In this document: piece after piece, positions 7,770 through 15,473 of the stretch
Layout: each line of letters begins with the position of its first letter
Numbering within the stretch: the first letter of the stretch is position 1
Assembly: GCA_947254465.1 (NCBI GenBank)
Contig: CAMYEU010000007.1
Span: 1 to 20,121 of the forward strand
Reading direction: 5' to 3'
Source: an uncultured Gemella sp.
GTDB taxonomy: Bacteria > Bacillota > Bacilli > Staphylococcales > Gemellaceae
DNA: 20,121 nt
Notes under the pieces: model-generated
What the model was told of the DNA's origin: nothing
Databases searched by the model: none
Seen by the model: only the letters and a program-made list of their open reading frames with translations
Program-made: the position numbers and the translations under genes

Positions 7770-9071
7770 ATGGATCTCAGTATCTTAATTAAAATATTGA
7801 TAGTTGTATTATTACTTATTGCCTCAGCAATATTTGTAATGTTTGAATTTGCACTTGTTAAGCTTAGACCAACAAGGGTGAATGAATTAGTAGAATCAGG
7901 AAATAAAACTGCAAAAATATTAGTTACGATGGTAGAACAATTAGATCACTACTTATCTGCGACACAGCTAGGTATTACAATTGTTTCTCTTGGATTAGGT
8001 TGGATAGGGGAATCAACATTCCATTCTCTATTTAATCCTATTTTTGAATTGTTAAACTTAAATGAAACTGTTACGCATACCATTTCATTAGTGGTGTCAT
8101 TCGGATTTATGACATTATTACATGTGGTTTTAGGGGAATTAGTTCCTAAAACTATAGCGATCCAATCTGCAGAAAAAACGTGTTTACGAGTGGCCTGGCC
8201 AATGTATATGTTCAATAAAGTTATGAGACCGCTAGTGTGGTTACTTAATTCATTAGCTAATCTTATAGCGAAAATGTTTGGATTCGAACCTGCTTCTGAA
8301 CATGATGATATTCATAGTGAACAAGAACTTAGAACGATTATGAAATCTTCAAGACTACACGGTCAAATTAATGATGTAGAATACCGTTATGTAGAAAGAG
8401 TGTTTGAGTTTGATAATAAAATTGCTAAAGAGATTATGACACCCAGAACAGAGGTTGAAGCAATAGATATGAGTGATTCTCTTGGAATTATTATGAGACA
8501 ATTAAAACAAGAAGAATACACTAGATACCCGGTAATTGAAGACGGAGATAAAGATAAAATCTTAGGAATTTTGAATGTTAAGAAATTATTATTCACAGAT
8601 AAACCAATAGAAACGACTAAAGATTTAGAAGAATATATTACACCAGCTATAAAAATTTTTGAGCATACACCAATTTCACAAGTTTTAGCCACTATTAAAC
8701 AAAATAGAGAACATATGATTGTTATTACAGATGAATATGGAGGGACTAGTGGGGTAGTTACTCTTGAGGATATTGTCGAAGAAATTACTGGAGAAATTCG
8801 AGATGAATTTGATGAAGATGAACAAAGTTTAATTAAAAAATTAAAAAATGGCCATTATCTAATTGACGGATGGGTACCAATTCAAGATGTAAATGCATTA
8901 TTCCAAGTTCATCTACCTCACGAGGAAGTGGATACTATTGGTGCATATGTATATTTAGAAAAATATGAAGCTAAGGTTGGAGCAGTTTATTCTATAGACA
9001 AACTAACGTTTGTTGTAAGAAAAGTAGAAGAAAATCAAATACGAACTTTAGAAGTATGGAAAGAAAAATAA
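7770..9071 (+). CDS. CNNM/CorC (HlyC) family membrane protein, probable Mg2+ efflux
   Basis: A 433-residue membrane protein of the family that includes Bacillus YhdP/YqhB and staphylococcal MpfA, members of which export or protect against magnesium. The DUF21/CNNM domain (1 to about 185) has hydrophobic segments near 5-29, 66-80, 102-121 and 143-168, with the conserved GELVPK at 122-127. A paired CBS domain follows (about 220-340; MTPR at 223-226, DEYGGTSGVV at 321-330). A CorC/HlyC domain ends the protein (about 350-433). The start is the first ATG after an in-frame stop at 7761. The GAGG site is about 15 bases away, longer than normal, so initiation may be weak. Monocistronic, with its own promoter and terminator. 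The older label hemolysin is misleading for this family. Confidence 0.87.
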   Translation: MDLSILIKILIVVLLLIASAIFVMFEFALVKLRPTRVNELVESGNKTAKILVTMVEQLDHYLSATQLGITIVSLGLGWIGESTFHSLFNPIFELLNLNETVTHTISLVVSFGFMTLLHVVLGELVPKTIAIQSAEKTCLRVAWPMYMFNKVMRPLVWLLNSLANLIAKMFGFEPASEHDDIHSEQELRTIMKSSRLHGQINDVEYRYVERVFEFDNKIAKEIMTPRTEVEAIDMSDSLGIIMRQLKQEEYTRYPVIEDGDKDKILGILNVKKLLFTDKPIETTKDLEEYITPAIKIFEHTPISQVLATIKQNREHMIVITDEYGGTSGVVTLEDIVEEITGEIRDEFDEDEQSLIKKLKNGHYLIDGWVPIQDVNALFQVHLPHEEVDTIGAYVYLEKYEAKVGAVYSIDKLTFVVRKVEENQIRTLEVWKEK

Positions 9072-9081
9072 ATGAAATTTT

Positions 9082-9115
9082 AAGAGATAGCAAGAAAATG
9101 CTATCTCTTCTTTTT
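9082..9115 (+). terminator. Intrinsic terminator of the CNNM/CorC gene
   Basis: A perfect 11-bp stem (9082-9092 and 9099-9109) with a six-base loop is followed by C and five T residues. It starts 10 bases after the stop codon. Confidence 0.9.
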
Positions 9116-9176
9116 GTAGTATGATGTAATAAAATATTTAATTAGTTTAAATGAAGTTAAAAATTTTTGCTTTATC

Positions 9177-9205
9177 TTTACTATTCCGAACAATAGTGGT
9201 ATTAT
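9177..9205 (+). promoter_or_regulatory. Extended -10 promoter of purR-glmU
   Basis: TTTACT (9177-9182) and TATTAT (9200-9205) are 17 bp apart. TGG directly before the -10 makes it an extended -10. A PurBox fills the spacer. Other AT-rich -10-like sequences (TATAAT at 9211-9216) lack a partner -35. Confidence 0.6.
9183..9194 (+). promoter_or_regulatory. PurBox (PurR operator)
   Basis: ATTCCGAACAAT matches the Bacillus PurBox core (CCGAAC flanked by A/T). It lies between the -35 and -10 of the promoter serving purR itself, so autorepression is the simplest reading. A weaker CGAA half-match is at 9220-9223 in the same orientation, but I would not call it a second box. Confidence 0.75.
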
Positions 9206-9288
9206 ATACATATAATATACGAATAAAATATATTGAATGTATTATATAGTTTAGAAAAATCATTATATGTACATGTAAGGAGTATAAG

Positions 9289-10143
9289 ATGAAGTTAAAG
9301 AGAAGTGAAAGAATAGTAGTTATGACGGAATATTTATTAAACAATCCTAATAGATTAATTCCGTTGACATATTTCGTTTCAAAATTTAATCAAGCAAAAT
9401 CTTCGATAAGTGAAGATATTCATATAATAAAAAATGGATTTAAAGAAGAAAATATTGGAGAAGTTAAAACACTAGCAGGTGTAAGTGGTGGTGTTATTTT
9501 TACTCCAACACTTGTTGAAGAAGATGCTAAAGCTATTTTAAATAATTTTATTGCGAAAATAAATGATGGGAATCGTCTGTTGGCGGGTGGTTATATCTTT
9601 ATGTCAGATATAATTGGAAATCCTAGCTTAATGAACAAATTAGGTAGAGTAGTTGCTACAGTATATAAAAATAAAGAAGTAGATGCTGTTGTTACAGTTG
9701 CTACAAAAGGTATTCCTGTTGCTTATGCAATAGCTTCAATATTAAATAAACCAGTAATAATAATTAGAAGAGACAACAAAGTAACTGAAGGAACTACTGT
9801 TGCGATAAATTATGTTTCTGGTTCAACTAAGAAAATAGAAACAATGATTTTATCTAAACGAAGTTTAAATACAGGATCAAAAGTACTATTAGTGGATGAT
9901 TTCATGCGTGGAGGAGGAGTTCTAACAGGTATGGAAAGTCTAATGAGTGAATTCGATGTTGATGTTGTTGGGAAAGTTATAATTACACAATGTTTTGATT
10001 CGCCAAGAGAACATGAAGATGATTATTTATACTTATCAAAAATCGAAAACATCGATGAATTTAATGGAACATTTGATGTTAAACTAGGGAATGTTATAGA
10101 AAAATTACGTCAAGTAGAAAAAGAGGATATTGAAAATGAGTAA
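9289..10143 (+). CDS. purR: Purine operon repressor PurR
   Basis: A 284-residue PurR of the Gram-positive type, a DNA-binding regulator that senses PRPP as a readout of purine supply. The N-terminal winged helix (about 1-72) is followed by a phosphoribosyltransferase-fold domain. The PRPP-binding loop is VDDFMRGGG at 202-210, with a preceding TKG turn at 139-141. Length matches Bacillus PurR (285). AAGGAG is 6 bases before the ATG. The gene overlaps glmU by 8 bases, so the two are co-transcribed and probably translationally coupled. A PurBox in the promoter suggests that it represses its own operon, and hence glmU. The yabJ and spoVG genes that usually separate purR and glmU in Bacillus and Staphylococcus are absent. 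Confidence 0.95.
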   Translation: MKLKRSERIVVMTEYLLNNPNRLIPLTYFVSKFNQAKSSISEDIHIIKNGFKEENIGEVKTLAGVSGGVIFTPTLVEEDAKAILNNFIAKINDGNRLLAGGYIFMSDIIGNPSLMNKLGRVVATVYKNKEVDAVVTVATKGIPVAYAIASILNKPVIIIRRDNKVTEGTTVAINYVSGSTKKIETMILSKRSLNTGSKVLLVDDFMRGGGVLTGMESLMSEFDVDVVGKVIITQCFDSPREHEDDYLYLSKIENIDEFNGTFDVKLGNVIEKLRQVEKEDIENE

Positions 10144-11518
10144 TAATAGATATGCAGTTATATTAGCGGCTGGAAAAGGAACTAGAATGCAGTCGAAGTT
10201 ATATAAGGTGTTACATAAAGTTTGTGACAGAACAATGGTTGAACTAGTTTTAGACAGCCTTAGTGATTTAGAAATGCAAGAAGTAATCACCGTAGTTGGT
10301 CATGGAGCAGAAAGAGTTAAAGAAGTCTTAGGAGATAGAACTAAGTTTGTTCTCCAAGCAGAACAATTAGGGACAGCTCATGCTGTTAAAGTTGCTAAAG
10401 ATGAACTTAAAGATAAAGAAGGTACGACTATAGTGATGTATGGAGATACTCCATTGATTCGTCCTGAAACTATCAACAGTATGTTAGACCATCATGAGAA
10501 TACAAATGCTAAAGCAACTGTATTAACAGCAATAGCTGATAATCCATTTGCATATGGACGTATAATTCGTGATGTTAATGGGAAATTAGTGAAGATTGTT
10601 GAAGAGAAAGATGCAACAGAACAAGAGAAAAAAATTAAAGAAATTAACTCTGGAATCTATTGTTTCGATAATAAATTGTTATTTGAAATGTTAGAGAAAG
10701 TTAAAAACGATAACAATCAAGGTGAATATTATTTACCAGATGTACTTGCTTTAATTCGTGAACAAAAAGAAATAATTGAGACATATTTATGTGACGATTT
10801 CGATGAGACTTTTGGAGTGAACGATAGAGTAGCTTTAGCTTATGCAGAAAATGTTATGAGAAATAGAATTAATACTAAACATATGCTTGCAGGAGTTACA
10901 CTAGTAGATCCTACTAATACGTACATTGCACCAAATGCAATTATTGGTCGTGACACAACAATTTATCCAAATGTTACTATTAAATCTAATACGGTAATTG
11001 GAGAAGATTGTCAAATTAAACCAAACTCATATTTAGAAAATGCAAAAATAGGAAATGGAGTAAAAGTATTATCTTCAACTATTAGTGATTCGAAAATCGG
11101 CGATTTTACTAGTGTAGGCCCATATGCTCATATAAGAAATAATTGTGATTTAGGTGAACATGTGAGGGTTGGAAACTTTGTAGAATTAAAAAATACTACA
11201 TATGGAGATGGATCTAAGACTGCACATCTAAGTTATCTTGGAGATGCAGAAGTAGGCAAAAATACAAATATTGGATGTGGGACAATCACAGTTAACTATG
11301 ATGGTAAAAATAAATATAAAACAAAAATTGGAAGTGATGCATTTATAGGATGTAATTCTAATTTAATAGCACCATTAGAAATTGGAGATGGTGCAGTAGT
11401 TGCAGCTGGAACAACAGTTACAGAAAATGCTCCAGATGATACATTAGTAATAGCTCGAGTAAAACAAGAGAATAAGATGGGGTATGCTAAAAAAATGCCA
11501 GCAGGTAGAAAATCGTAA
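10136..11518 (+). CDS. glmU: Bifunctional UDP-GlcNAc pyrophosphorylase / glucosamine-1-phosphate acetyltransferase
   Basis: A 460-residue GlmU that acetylates glucosamine-1-phosphate and then couples it to UTP, giving UDP-GlcNAc for peptidoglycan and wall polymers. The N-terminal nucleotidyltransferase domain has the signature LAAGKGTRM at 10-18, then QLGTAHA (77-83), YGDTPL (102-107) and the metal-binding N228-D230 region. The C-terminal left-handed beta helix of hexapeptide repeats starts near 255. It holds the acetyltransferase site around KTAHLSYLGD (361-370, likely catalytic H364) and the NYDG stretch (387-390). The ATG at 10136 is chosen over an in-frame TTG at 10130 because AAGAGGA at 10121-10127 gives 8-base spacing. 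prs, the usual downstream neighbour, is missing. The only hairpin terminator lies about 130 bases downstream. Confidence 0.96.
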   Translation: MSNNRYAVILAAGKGTRMQSKLYKVLHKVCDRTMVELVLDSLSDLEMQEVITVVGHGAERVKEVLGDRTKFVLQAEQLGTAHAVKVAKDELKDKEGTTIVMYGDTPLIRPETINSMLDHHENTNAKATVLTAIADNPFAYGRIIRDVNGKLVKIVEEKDATEQEKKIKEINSGIYCFDNKLLFEMLEKVKNDNNQGEYYLPDVLALIREQKEIIETYLCDDFDETFGVNDRVALAYAENVMRNRINTKHMLAGVTLVDPTNTYIAPNAIIGRDTTIYPNVTIKSNTVIGEDCQIKPNSYLENAKIGNGVKVLSSTISDSKIGDFTSVGPYAHIRNNCDLGEHVRVGNFVELKNTTYGDGSKTAHLSYLGDAEVGKNTNIGCGTITVNYDGKNKYKTKIGSDAFIGCNSNLIAPLEIGDGAVVAAGTTVTENAPDDTLVIARVKQENKMGYAKKMPAGRKS

Positions 11519-11650
11519 AATATTATAGTTGAATAATTATTAGGTTGTTATAGTAAAAAAAAATAAAATAAACTGTATTAGTTAAATAACATAGAAAACT
11601 TTAATATGTTTTAACAATAAGAGTATGAATAAATATTTTTAATAAAATTG

Positions 11651-11690
11651 ATGAAAGATAAGTGAAATAACTTATCTTTCATATTTTTTT
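11651..11690 (+). terminator. Intrinsic terminator after purR-glmU
   Basis: A perfect 13-bp stem (11651-11663 and 11670-11682) with a six-base loop is followed by seven T (11684-11690). The 130 bases between the glmU stop and this hairpin are A/T-rich and hold no recognisable gene. Confidence 0.9.
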
Positions 11691-11693
11691 ATC

Positions 11694-11722
11694 TTGAAAT
11701 AGTTCTATAAAAAGTATATAAT
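11694..11722 (+). promoter_or_regulatory. Sigma-A promoter of ytoI-nrnA
   Basis: TTGAAA (11694-11699) and a consensus TATAAT (11717-11722) are separated by exactly 17 bp. The promoter begins right after the T-run of the preceding terminator. Confidence 0.8.
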
Positions 11723-11738
11723 TACATATGAATGTAAT
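11721..11738. promoter_or_regulatory. Inverted repeat at the ytoI transcription start, candidate operator
   Basis: ATTACAT and ATGTAAT, seven-base perfect arms with a four-base gap, begin at the end of the -10 and cover the expected start site. YtoI itself has an N-terminal winged helix, so autoregulation is plausible but not shown. Confidence 0.4.
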
Positions 11739-11789
11739 GTGTTATAAATGCATATTTGTATTATAATAAAAACATAAGGAGGAAAAATC

Positions 11790-13097
11790 ATGAAATCAAA
11801 ACACCAAAAAATATTAGAATATATTAAGAGTCTTCCTATTGGAAGCAAAATATCAGTTCGCCAAGTAGCTAAAGAATTAAAAGTTAGTGAAGGGACAGCT
11901 TATCGAGCGATAAAAGAATCGGAAAATCGTGGTTTTGTTTCTTCTATTGAACGTGTGGGTACGGTAAGAATTCAGAAGAAAGAACGAGATAATGTAGAAA
12001 AATTATCATATTCTGAGATTGTAAACATTGTAAGCGGACAATTAATTGCAGGTCGCGGAGGAGTCCATGAAATTGTTCAAGATTTTGCAATTGGGGCTAT
12101 GGATTCTGAACAAGTAGGACAACATATTAGAAAAGGTACATTATTAATAATTGGGAATAGACCGAAAATTATAGAAATGTCGTTAGAAAAAGGGTGTGCT
12201 ATTTTAGTAACTGGTGGTTATGTTCCAAATGATGCTATTAAAGCTTTAGCAGATGAGAAAAATTTACCATTAATTATCACGCCACATGATACTTTTTCTG
12301 TAACACATTTAATAAATAGAGTTACAAATGACCAGATAATTAAGAGAGATATAATTACTGTAGAGAGTATTTATATAAAAGTTGATAAGCTATATACTAT
12401 TAATTTAAATAATACGGTTAAAGATTGGTATGAACTTCAATTAGAGGTAGGGCATACAAGATATCCAGTTATTAATGAATATGGAAAGTTAGTTGGTATA
12501 ATTACGGCACGTGATGTATTTTTACAAGATAAAGATGCTTTAATAAAAGATATTATGGAAAGAAAAGTTGAAACTACAACTTTAGAAACTCCAATTTCTT
12601 CTGTAGCTAATACAATGTTGTCAGAAGGATATGAACTTATGCCTGTAATTGATTCTAAAAATACATTATTAGGAGTTGTAACCAGAAAGATTGTTATAAA
12701 TTCGCTACTAACTAATAATAGATTCCAAGATGGTCATAATAATGATACTTTTGATGAAATTATGAGGAAGGGAATAGTTCCTAGAGCGGACGGATTACAG
12801 GTTAAAGTTATTCCTCAAATGTTAGATCAATTCGGTACTTTTTCTAGTTCTGCGTTATTAAGTATTATTGATGAATCAATCCATATTACAAGTTATAATT
12901 ACAATAGAAGTGAAGTTCTTATGCAAAATACAACCCTGTACTTCTTAAAATCAGTACCATTAGATAGAACGATAACAACAAAAGTAAATATTTTAGATAT
13001 TGGTCGAAAAACTGCGAAATTCGATGTTGAAGTATACGATAAAACAGAGTTAGTAGCTAAAGCTATGGTTACTTGTCAAGTATTCCAAAGAAACTAG
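11790..13097 (+). CDS. ytoI: YtoI-type regulator: winged helix, DRTGG, paired CBS and hotdog domains
   Basis: A 435-residue cytoplasmic protein with the domain order of Bacillus YtoI. Residues about 5-60 form a GntR-like winged helix (QVAKELKVSEGTAYRAI). About 74-180 is a DRTGG domain with a TGGY turn at 141-144. Two CBS motifs follow (about 185-245, with YPVINEYGKLVGIITARD, and 250-305). The last 110 residues (about 325-435) look like a hotdog thioesterase-type fold (DQFGTFSSSALLSIIDE). CBS domains normally bind adenine nucleotides, so the protein probably senses a nucleotide and possibly an acyl-type ligand. Its DNA targets and ligand are not established to my knowledge. AAGGAGG lies 7 bases before the ATG. 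nrnA starts 16 bases after its stop, the same pairing as in Bacillus but without the small ytpI gene between. Confidence 0.88.
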   Translation: MKSKHQKILEYIKSLPIGSKISVRQVAKELKVSEGTAYRAIKESENRGFVSSIERVGTVRIQKKERDNVEKLSYSEIVNIVSGQLIAGRGGVHEIVQDFAIGAMDSEQVGQHIRKGTLLIIGNRPKIIEMSLEKGCAILVTGGYVPNDAIKALADEKNLPLIITPHDTFSVTHLINRVTNDQIIKRDIITVESIYIKVDKLYTINLNNTVKDWYELQLEVGHTRYPVINEYGKLVGIITARDVFLQDKDALIKDIMERKVETTTLETPISSVANTMLSEGYELMPVIDSKNTLLGVVTRKIVINSLLTNNRFQDGHNNDTFDEIMRKGIVPRADGLQVKVIPQMLDQFGTFSSSALLSIIDESIHITSYNYNRSEVLMQNTTLYFLKSVPLDRTITTKVNILDIGRKTAKFDVEVYDKTELVAKAMVTCQVFQRN

Positions 13098-13113
13098 AGA
13101 AAGAAGAAGATAA

Positions 13114-14103
13114 ATGGATATATACGAAAATTTATATGAGGAAATTTTCCAAAAAATAAAAGAAAATAATAAAATAATAATTCATAGACATGAACGTCCA
13201 GATCCAGATGCCTACGGATCTCAAGGTGCAATGTATCAACTTATAACAGAAAATTTCCCTGAAAAAACAGTCATAACAGTCGGTAAAGATTCACCATCAT
13301 TGGATTTTTTATTTAAAAATTCTGAAGTTACTGAAGAAGATTATAAGGATGCTCTTGTTATAGTAACTGATACGGCGAATTTTCCAAGAATTGATGGAAA
13401 ATTATTTACTAAAAATAATTTTCTTATAAAAATTGACCATCATCCACCTTTAGACAATTATGGAGGAATAAATTTAGTAAATACTGAAGTTTCATCTTGT
13501 AGTGAGTTAATATATAATTTTTATGAGTATTTAAATGAAAAACATGATATTAAATTAACCGATGAAGCAGCTAAATTGTTATATCTTGGTATTGTAGGAG
13601 ATACTGGAAGATTTTTATTCCCAAATACTTCTAATGATACTTTAAGAGTTGCATCAGAACTAATTAAATATGATTTTAATATGAGTAAACTATTAGACAA
13701 GATGGAAATAATTAGTGATAATATTATGCGTTTTAGAGCATTTATATTTGAAAATTATGATGTCTATCAAGATGGTGTTGCATTTGTAAAAGTTACTAAA
13801 GAAGATATGGACAAATACGGGGTAGATCCTGGTGAAGTTTCAACAGGAGTAAACTTGCTTAGAAGCCTTAAAGATTTATATGTATGGTGCTTTGCTATCG
13901 ATGAAGGTAATAAAGTTCGCGTGCGCATTCGATCTAAAGGTCCAGTCATAAATACTCTTGCAGAAAAATATGCAGGAGGTGGGCACCCATTAGCAAGTGG
14001 AGCAACCGTAAAAAATTGGGAAGAATTAGATGATTTATTAGATGATATGGCTAGAGTAGTAGCCGAATATCTTAGAGAAAATGATATAAAAATAGAAAAT
14101 TAA
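13114..14103 (+). CDS. nrnA: NrnA-type DHH/DHHA1 phosphoesterase (oligoribonuclease / pAp phosphatase)
   Basis: A 329-residue bifunctional enzyme that degrades short oligoribonucleotides and dephosphorylates pAp in Bacilli lacking Orn. DHH motifs are seen in order: HRHERPDPDAYGSQ (24-37), VTDTAN (84-89), IDHHPP (107-112) and GIVGDTGRF (159-167). Together these supply the two-metal site. The DHHA1 substrate-binding domain ends with GGGHPLASGA at 288-297. Length fits the family (about 313-330). The ribosome site is a weak AAGAAGA 5 bases before the ATG, so expression may depend on translation of ytoI. Co-transcription with ytoI suggests that YtoI output is connected to nanoRNA or pAp levels, which is inference. 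Confidence 0.93.
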   Translation: MDIYENLYEEIFQKIKENNKIIIHRHERPDPDAYGSQGAMYQLITENFPEKTVITVGKDSPSLDFLFKNSEVTEEDYKDALVIVTDTANFPRIDGKLFTKNNFLIKIDHHPPLDNYGGINLVNTEVSSCSELIYNFYEYLNEKHDIKLTDEAAKLLYLGIVGDTGRFLFPNTSNDTLRVASELIKYDFNMSKLLDKMEIISDNIMRFRAFIFENYDVYQDGVAFVKVTKEDMDKYGVDPGEVSTGVNLLRSLKDLYVWCFAIDEGNKVRVRIRSKGPVINTLAEKYAGGGHPLASGATVKNWEELDDLLDDMARVVAEYLRENDIKIEN

Positions 14104-14108
14104 TGAAT

Positions 14109-14123
14109 TATTTTCAGACATTT
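14109..14123. promoter_or_regulatory. Possible CodY-like box upstream of the metNI promoter
   Basis: TATTTTCAGACATTT matches 12 of 15 positions of the CodY consensus AATTTTCWGAAAATT and lies 25 bases before the -35. A partly overlapping dyad, TTTTTGTA (14121-14128) against TACAAAAA (14135-14142), may instead be a weak nrnA terminator. Either function is tentative. Confidence 0.3.
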
Positions 14124-14148
14124 TTGTAAAACATTACAAAAATATTTC

Positions 14149-14177
14149 TTGACAGTATAAAAGGATAATGTTATACT
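14149..14177 (+). promoter_or_regulatory. Strong sigma-A promoter of the T-box/metNI operon
   Basis: A consensus TTGACA (14149-14154) and TATACT (14172-14177) are 17 bp apart, the best promoter in the window. High initiation fits an operon whose control is by attenuation downstream. Confidence 0.9.
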
Positions 14178-14199
14178 AGTTAGAAATTAATAGAAACCA

Positions 14200-14432
14200 A
14201 TACTCGTATAAGTAATAGGTGAAATATTTAAAGAGAGTGCTGTTTGCTGAGAAAGCATAATATAAAACTTACGAAGATGGTGCGAGTGGTTAATAAGGTA
14301 AACATAAAATGTAAACTTTGTTCGGGTATCCGCGTTATAGGATAGACTATGTTAGTAGTTGTAATAAGTAAAATGTAAGGTGGTACCGCGTATAACGCCC
14401 TTATTCTGAGTTTCAGAGTAAGGGTGTTTTTT
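14200..14432 (+). ncRNA. T-box riboswitch, predicted tRNA-Met specificity, with terminator
   Basis: The canonical T-box AAGGTGGTACCGCG lies at 14377-14390. Its TGGT can pair with the ACCA end of a tRNA with discriminator A, as in tRNA-Met. Stem I can be closed by ATACTCG (14200-14206) with CGGGTAT (14323-14329). Inside it are AGAGAG (14232-14237) and the distal loop GGTGCGAG (14279-14286). An ATG at 14309-14311 lies where the specifier codon is expected, on the 3' side above an AGGT/ACTT helix (14217-14220 with 14315-14318). The terminator is a 15-bp stem (14395-14409 and 14413-14427) followed by a T-run. Uncharged tRNA would favour the antiterminator and expression of metNI. The specifier assignment rests on my manual fold and on the downstream genes. 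Confidence 0.92.
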
Positions 14433-14446
14433 ATTTTTAAAAAGAG

Positions 14447-14453
14447 AAAGGAG
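14447..14453 (+). promoter_or_regulatory. Ribosome binding site that sets the metN start
   Basis: AAAGGAG lies 6 bases before the ATG at 14460. An in-frame GTG at 14424 falls inside the T-box terminator stem and has no ribosome site, so it is rejected as the start. Confidence 0.85.
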
Positions 14454-14459
14454 ATAGAC

Positions 14460-15473
14460 ATGATTGAATTAAAAAAAGTTAATAAGATATATAATAATAA
14501 AGTTCATGCTCTAAAAGATATTAATTTAAAAGTTGAAAAAGGTGATATTTATGGAATAATCGGTTATTCTGGGGCTGGGAAAAGTACGTTAGTAAGGCTG
14601 TTAAACGGACTTGAAGTAGCAACAGATGGGGAGGTAATCATCGATGGCGATGACTTTAACAAAATAACTGAAGAACAACGTCGTTTAAAACGCCAAAGAA
14701 TAGGAATGATTTTTCAACACTTTAACCTATTATGGAGCAGAACAGTAGCTGAAAATATTGCATTCCCATTAGAAATTCTAGGGAAATCAAAAATAGAAAT
14801 TAAAGAAAGAGTAGAAGAATTAGCTAAATTAGTAGGTTTAGAAGATAGACTAAGCGCTTATCCATCACAACTTTCTGGAGGACAAAAACAAAGAGTAGGT
14901 ATTGCTCGTGCGTTAGCTGGTAATCCTTCAATCTTACTTTGTGATGAGGCGACAAGTGCACTTGACCCAGAAACAACTGCAGAAGTACTAAACTTAATTA
15001 AAGAAATTCATAGTAAAACTAATATTACAGTTGTGCTTATAACTCACGAAATGAACGTTATTAAAACAATTTGTACCAAGGTTGCTGTTATAGACGGTGG
15101 TACTATTGCTGAAGATGGATTAGTTTCGGAAGTATTCTATCATCCGACTCAAGAAGTTACTAAAAAATTCTTAGCTCAAACATCATTCGCATCGGAGTTT
15201 GAGGAAAGAGAAAATATTGAAGAGTGGAAAAAAATATTCACTGAAGGAGTTATTATTAAATTTACTTTTGATAATAATACTTCGAAAAAACCTATCCTTA
15301 GTACATTAGTAAGAGAAATTGATTTTGATTTTACTATAATCAATGGACATATTGATAAAACAGCAAATGCTAATATAGGTACACTTTTTGTTCAATTAAT
15401 TGGAACTAAAGAAAATACAGATAAAGTAATATCTAGATTAAATGAACTAGGTATTTTAACGGAGGTGTTATAA
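14460..15473 (+). CDS. metN: Methionine ABC importer ATP-binding protein
   Basis: A 337-residue ATPase subunit that powers MetI-mediated uptake of methionine. The nucleotide-binding domain (1 to about 240) has Walker A GYSGAGKST (35-43), Q-loop Q86, signature LSGGQ (138-142), Walker B ILLCDEATS (158-166, with E163) and H-loop H196. The C-terminal domain (about 262-337) corresponds to the ACT-like NIL domain that binds methionine and inhibits transport in MetN proteins. The control is thus doubled: T-box attenuation of expression and probable trans-inhibition of the protein. The stop overlaps the metI ATG by one base. Methionine specificity is inferred from the NIL domain, the predicted Met T-box and the MetI partner. 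Confidence 0.93.
   Translation: MIELKKVNKIYNNKVHALKDINLKVEKGDIYGIIGYSGAGKSTLVRLLNGLEVATDGEVIIDGDDFNKITEEQRRLKRQRIGMIFQHFNLLWSRTVAENIAFPLEILGKSKIEIKERVEELAKLVGLEDRLSAYPSQLSGGQKQRVGIARALAGNPSILLCDEATSALDPETTAEVLNLIKEIHSKTNITVVLITHEMNVIKTICTKVAVIDGGTIAEDGLVSEVFYHPTQEVTKKFLAQTSFASEFEERENIEEWKKIFTEGVIIKFTFDNNTSKKPILSTLVREIDFDFTIINGHIDKTANANIGTLFVQLIGTKENTDKVISRLNELGILTEVL

Noticed and set aside
9220..9223. CGAA downstream of the PurBox as a second PurBox
   Set aside because: The flanks do not match the consensus (ACGAAT rather than CCGAAC), and the spacing and orientation do not fit the usual paired arrangement.
9147..9344. Minus-strand frame of 65 codons across the purR promoter
   Set aside because: It covers the promoter, the PurBox and the start of purR, and has no recognisable domain.
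14121..14142. TTTTTGTA/TACAAAAA dyad after nrnA as an intrinsic terminator
   Set aside because: The stem is almost all A-T and has no T-run after it, so I do not call it a terminator. It is mentioned only as a possible site.
14424..14459. Longer metN reading frame from a GTG, adding 12 residues
   Set aside because: The GTG lies inside the T-box terminator stem and lacks a ribosome site. The ATG at 14460 has a good one.
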